Positions 61,877 through 64,000 of a DNA stretch of 64,000 nt are shown here, in pieces. This stretch comes from Streptomyces panaciradicis. Its GTDB lineage: Bacteria; Actinomycetota; Actinomycetes; Streptomycetales; Streptomycetaceae. Within the stretch, counting starts at the first letter, position 1, and each line of letters begins with the position of its first letter. A model generated the notes under the pieces. It worked only from the letters and a program-made list of their open reading frames with translations, was not told where the DNA came from and searched no databases. The stretch is from the NCBI RefSeq assembly GCF_023516615.1, contig NZ_JAMGBF010000037.1, forward strand, positions 62,001 to 126,000. Direction: 5' to 3'. Both the position numbers and the translations under genes were made by a program.

Positions 61877-63302
61877 GGGACTCTCCCAGGTACTGCTCGG
61901 CGTGGCCGGCGATCAGGTCGAGGACGGCGGCGATGTCGTCGGCCGTCGTCTCGGGGTTGAGCAGGGTGAACTTCAGGTAGTGGCGGCCGTGGACCTTGGT
62001 GCCCGCGACGACGGCGGCCCCGGACGCGAACAGGGCCTTGCGGGCGTGCAGGTTGGCGCGGTCGATCTCGGCGGGGTCGGTCACGGCGGCGGGGACGTAG
62101 CGGAAGACGAGGGTGGACAGGGACGGCCGCACGACCACGTCGAAGCGGGGGTCGGCCGCGAGGAGCCGCCAGCCCTCCTCCGCCAGGTCGCAGACCTCGT
62201 CGAAGAGTTCGCCGATCCCGTCGGCGCCCATCACCCGCAGCGTCATCCACAGCTTGAGGGCGTCGAAGCGGCGGGTGGTCTGCAGGGACTTGTCGACCTG
62301 GTTGGGGATGCGCTCGGTGACCATGCGCCGCGGGTTGAGGTACTCCGCGTGGTAGGTGGCGTGGCGCAGGGTCGCGGCGTCGCGGACCAGGACGGCCGAG
62401 GAACTCACCGGCTGGAAGAAGGACTTGTGGTAGTCGACGGTGACCGAGTCGGCGCGCTCGATGCCGTCGACGCGGTCCCGGTACTTCCGGGAGGCCAGCA
62501 GCCCGCAGCCGTAGGCGGCGTCGACGTGCATCCAGGTGCCGTACTGGGCGCACAGCTCGGCGATCTCGGGCAGCGGGTCGATGGAGCCGAAGTCGGTGGT
62601 GCCGGCGGTGGCGACGACGGCCATGGGGACCAGGCCGTCCGCGCGGCAGCGCTCCAGTTCGCGGGCGAGGGCGACGGTCTGCATCCGCTTGTCGTGGTCG
62701 ACGGGGACGGTCACGACGGCGTCGGGGCCGAGGCCGAGCAGTTTCGCGGCCTTCTGCACGCTGAAGTGGCCGACCTCGGAGGCGAAGACGCGCAGCCGGG
62801 CGAGGCTGTCGGTCTTGGCCTCCTCGCGGGCCAGCAGCAGCGCCTGGAGGTTGGACTGGGTGCCGCCGGAGGTGAACACGCCGTCGGCGCCGGAGCCGAG
62901 GCCGATGCGGGCGGCCGTCCAGTCGATGAGCCTGCGCTCGATGAGGGTGCCGCCGGCCGACTGGTCCCAGGTGTCCAGGGAGGAGTTGACGGCGGACAGG
63001 ACGGCCTCGCCGAGGACGGCCGGGATGACGACCGGGCAGTTGAGGTGGGCGAGGTAGCGGGGGTGGTGGAAGTAGACCGCGTCCCGGAGATAGACCTCCT
63101 CCAGCTCGTCCAGGGCGGCGCCGGTGTCGCCGAGCGGCCGGTCCAGGTCGATGGCGTCGATCCGGGGGGTGAGGGCGTCGACGGTGACACCGGTGAACGG
63201 ACGGTCGGTGGTGGCGAGTTTGGCCGCCACCCGCTCTACTCCTTCGGTCACGGAGCGGCGGTAGTGCTCCGCGGTGAGGTCATTGAGCAGGTGCGAGCGC
63301 AT
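61860..63302 (-). CDS. desA: DesA lysine decarboxylase (PLP-dependent)
   Basis: A protein of 480 residues from ATG 63302; an in-frame ATG 54 bases upstream lies too near the iron box. It belongs to the group II PLP decarboxylases. The PLP lysine is Lys293 in [11 protein letters not shown], and the HVDAAYGCG motif holds the Asp that binds the pyridine nitrogen. It converts lysine to cadaverine, the first step of desferrioxamine synthesis. The iron box lies 61 bases upstream, so iron represses the whole operon. Confidence 0.95.
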   Translation of the reverse strand: MRSHLLNDLTAEHYRRSVTEGVERVAAKLATTDRPFTGVTVDALTPRIDAIDLDRPLGDTGAALDELEEVYLRDAVYFHHPRYLAHLNCPVVIPAVLGEAVLSAVNSSLDTWDQSAGGTLIERRLIDWTAARIGLGSGADGVFTSGGTQSNLQALLLAREEAKTDSLARLRVFASEVGHFSVQKAAKLLGLGPDAVVTVPVDHDKRMQTVALARELERCRADGLVPMAVVATAGTTDFGSIDPLPEIAELCAQYGTWMHVDAAYGCGLLASRKYRDRVDGIERADSVTVDYHKSFFQPVSSSAVLVRDAATLRHATYHAEYLNPRRMVTERIPNQVDKSLQTTRRFDALKLWMTLRVMGADGIGELFDEVCDLAEEGWRLLAADPRFDVVVRPSLSTLVFRYVPAAVTDPAEIDRANLHARKALFASGAAVVAGTKVHGRHYLKFTLLNPETTADDIAAVLDLIAGHAEQYLGESLDRAS

Positions 63303-63362
63303 GTGGGGGCCCTCCGGTGGGGAGTCCGTGCGGGGTGGGAGAGAGAAGGAAGCCACGGCTTC

Positions 63363-63387
63363 AACTTAGGTTAGCCTAACCTAAGTT
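63363..63387. promoter_or_regulatory. Iron box (DmdR1 operator) of the des operon
   Basis: A perfect 25-bp palindrome: 12-bp arms around one central base, with core TTAGGTTAGCCTAACCTAA at 63366-63384. This is the classic iron box bound by the DtxR-type repressor DmdR1 in streptomycetes. It lies upstream of desA. Confidence 0.96.
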
Positions 63388-63422
63388 ACGAGGGTCCAAT
63401 CCTCCCTCTCCCGTGACCGCCG

Positions 63423-64000
63423 TCACTCCTGTGCGCGCAACTGCTCCTCGCTCAGGCCCTGCCGCCAGTACCCGACGAAGGTGACCCGCCGGCGGTCGAT
63501 CCCGCGCTCGCGCACGAAGTGCCGGCGCAGCTCCTTCACGCAGCCCGACTCGCCCGCGATCCACACGTACGGCTTTTGTGCGGGCGGGAGTTGAGCGGCG
63601 CGCAGGGCGTCGAGGGCGAGGGGGGAGCACGGGGCGGCGTCGCCGTCGTCGCGGACCAGCCAGGTGATCTCGGCGTCCGCGGCCGTCGGCAGGTCCTGGA
63701 TGTTCCCGGCGTCGCGCACCTCCAGCCAGACCCGGGCGGGGGTGCCGGGCGGCAGCGACTCCAGGACGGACGAGACCGCCGGAAGGGCGCTCTCGTCGCC
63801 CCACAGCACCATGAGGTCGGTGTCCTCGGGCGGACGGAAGCGGATCGCGCGGTTGTCCGCGATCGCCGGGCCCAGGATGAGCACGCGGTCACCGGCGACC
63901 GCCCGGGCGGCCCAGGCGGAGGCGGGGCCGGCGGGGGTGTGCAGCACGAAGTCGATGTCGACCTCGTCGGGGTCGTGCCGCAGCGCCCGGAGCGTGTACG
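63423..64000 (-). CDS. Siderophore-interacting protein (ferric-siderophore reductase), N-terminus cut by the window edge
   Basis: The reading frame is open to base 64000, so the N-terminus lies outside; about 191 residues are visible. The first visible residues, YTLRALRHDPDEVDIDFVLH, are the FAD-binding RxYTxR region of the SIP family. The C-terminal domain shows WGDESALPAVSSVLESLP and VWIAGESGCVKELRRHF, which bind NAD(P)H. It would release iron from imported ferric siderophore. It lies upstream of the des operon on the same strand, with the iron box between. Confidence 0.9.
   Translation of the reverse strand, partial: YTLRALRHDPDEVDIDFVLHTPAGPASAWAARAVAGDRVLILGPAIADNRAIRFRPPEDTDLMVLWGDESALPAVSSVLESLPPGTPARVWLEVRDAGNIQDLPTAADAEITWLVRDDGDAAPCSPLALDALRAAQLPPAQKPYVWIAGESGCVKELRRHFVRERGIDRRRVTFVGYWRQGLSEEQLRAQE

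Overview
The window is high-GC actinobacterial chromosome, almost certainly from a Streptomyces of the S. coelicolor / S. lividans type. Reasons visible here: extreme third-position GC, many GTG starts, a TTA codon in an adpA-like gene, a complete desferrioxamine cluster (desABCD) behind a perfect iron box, a cslA-glxA-cslZ tip-glycan locus, a cebR-cebEFG-bglC cellobiose locus and DasR-type boxes before chitin genes. From memory the gene order follows the SCO2840s down to SCO2781 of S. coelicolor; I could not run that comparison. I see no insertion sequence, prophage, CRISPR array or integrated element, so this is core chromosome.

Layout. 1-1.8 kb: end of a HAD phosphatase, a small surface protein and a class F sortase. 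2.2-7.1 kb: GH6 glucanase (cslZ), copper radical oxidase (glxA) and GT2 synthase (cslA), which build and process a beta-glucan at hyphal tips; the LPMO at 11.3 kb probably belongs to the same process. 7.5-14.2 kb: GntR regulator, cell-wall protein, SPFH protein, LPMO, DUF3592 protein, acyl-CoA synthetase and two tRNA-Lys genes. 14.3-23.1 kb: an IclR regulator, an Ehu-type amino-acid/ectoine ABC importer, and DUF3830, amidase, 2-hydroxyacid dehydrogenase and two EutA/maleate-isomerase-like genes, which look like one catabolic island of unknown substrate. 23.2-27.7 kb: flavin monooxygenase, PAS-GGDEF-EAL protein (CdgA-like), M6-like metalloprotease and a third tRNA-Lys. 27.8-33.1 kb: a minus-strand group with a prim-pol-like protein, a helical protein, an SF1B helicase, an unknown protein and a Cas4/AddB-like Fe-S nuclease. 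The last three are translationally coupled and resemble a split Dna2. 33-38.3 kb: PAP2-type phosphatase, histidine phosphatase, NsdA-like TPR protein and a spermidine-synthase-like protein. 38.4-42.6 kb: two-component system, a GC-rich repeat tract and a CBM2-GH18 chitinase. 42.7-48.8 kb: cellobiose uptake locus with two CebR boxes. 49-55.7 kb: GNAT, tRNA-His, oligoribonuclease, adpA, a universal stress protein, glmS. 55.7-58.2 kb: DUF4429 protein and GH20 hexosaminidase. 58.3-64 kb: desDCBA and a siderophore-interacting protein cut by the window end.

How it works together: much of the window concerns polysaccharide use and development. DasR-type boxes lie before the LPMO, chitinase and hexosaminidase, CebR boxes control cellobiose uptake and its beta-glucosidase, and GlmS makes glucosamine-6-phosphate, the DasR ligand. 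The least explained parts are the nuclease/helicase operon and the Ehu/isomerase island; these are the best candidates for undescribed systems.
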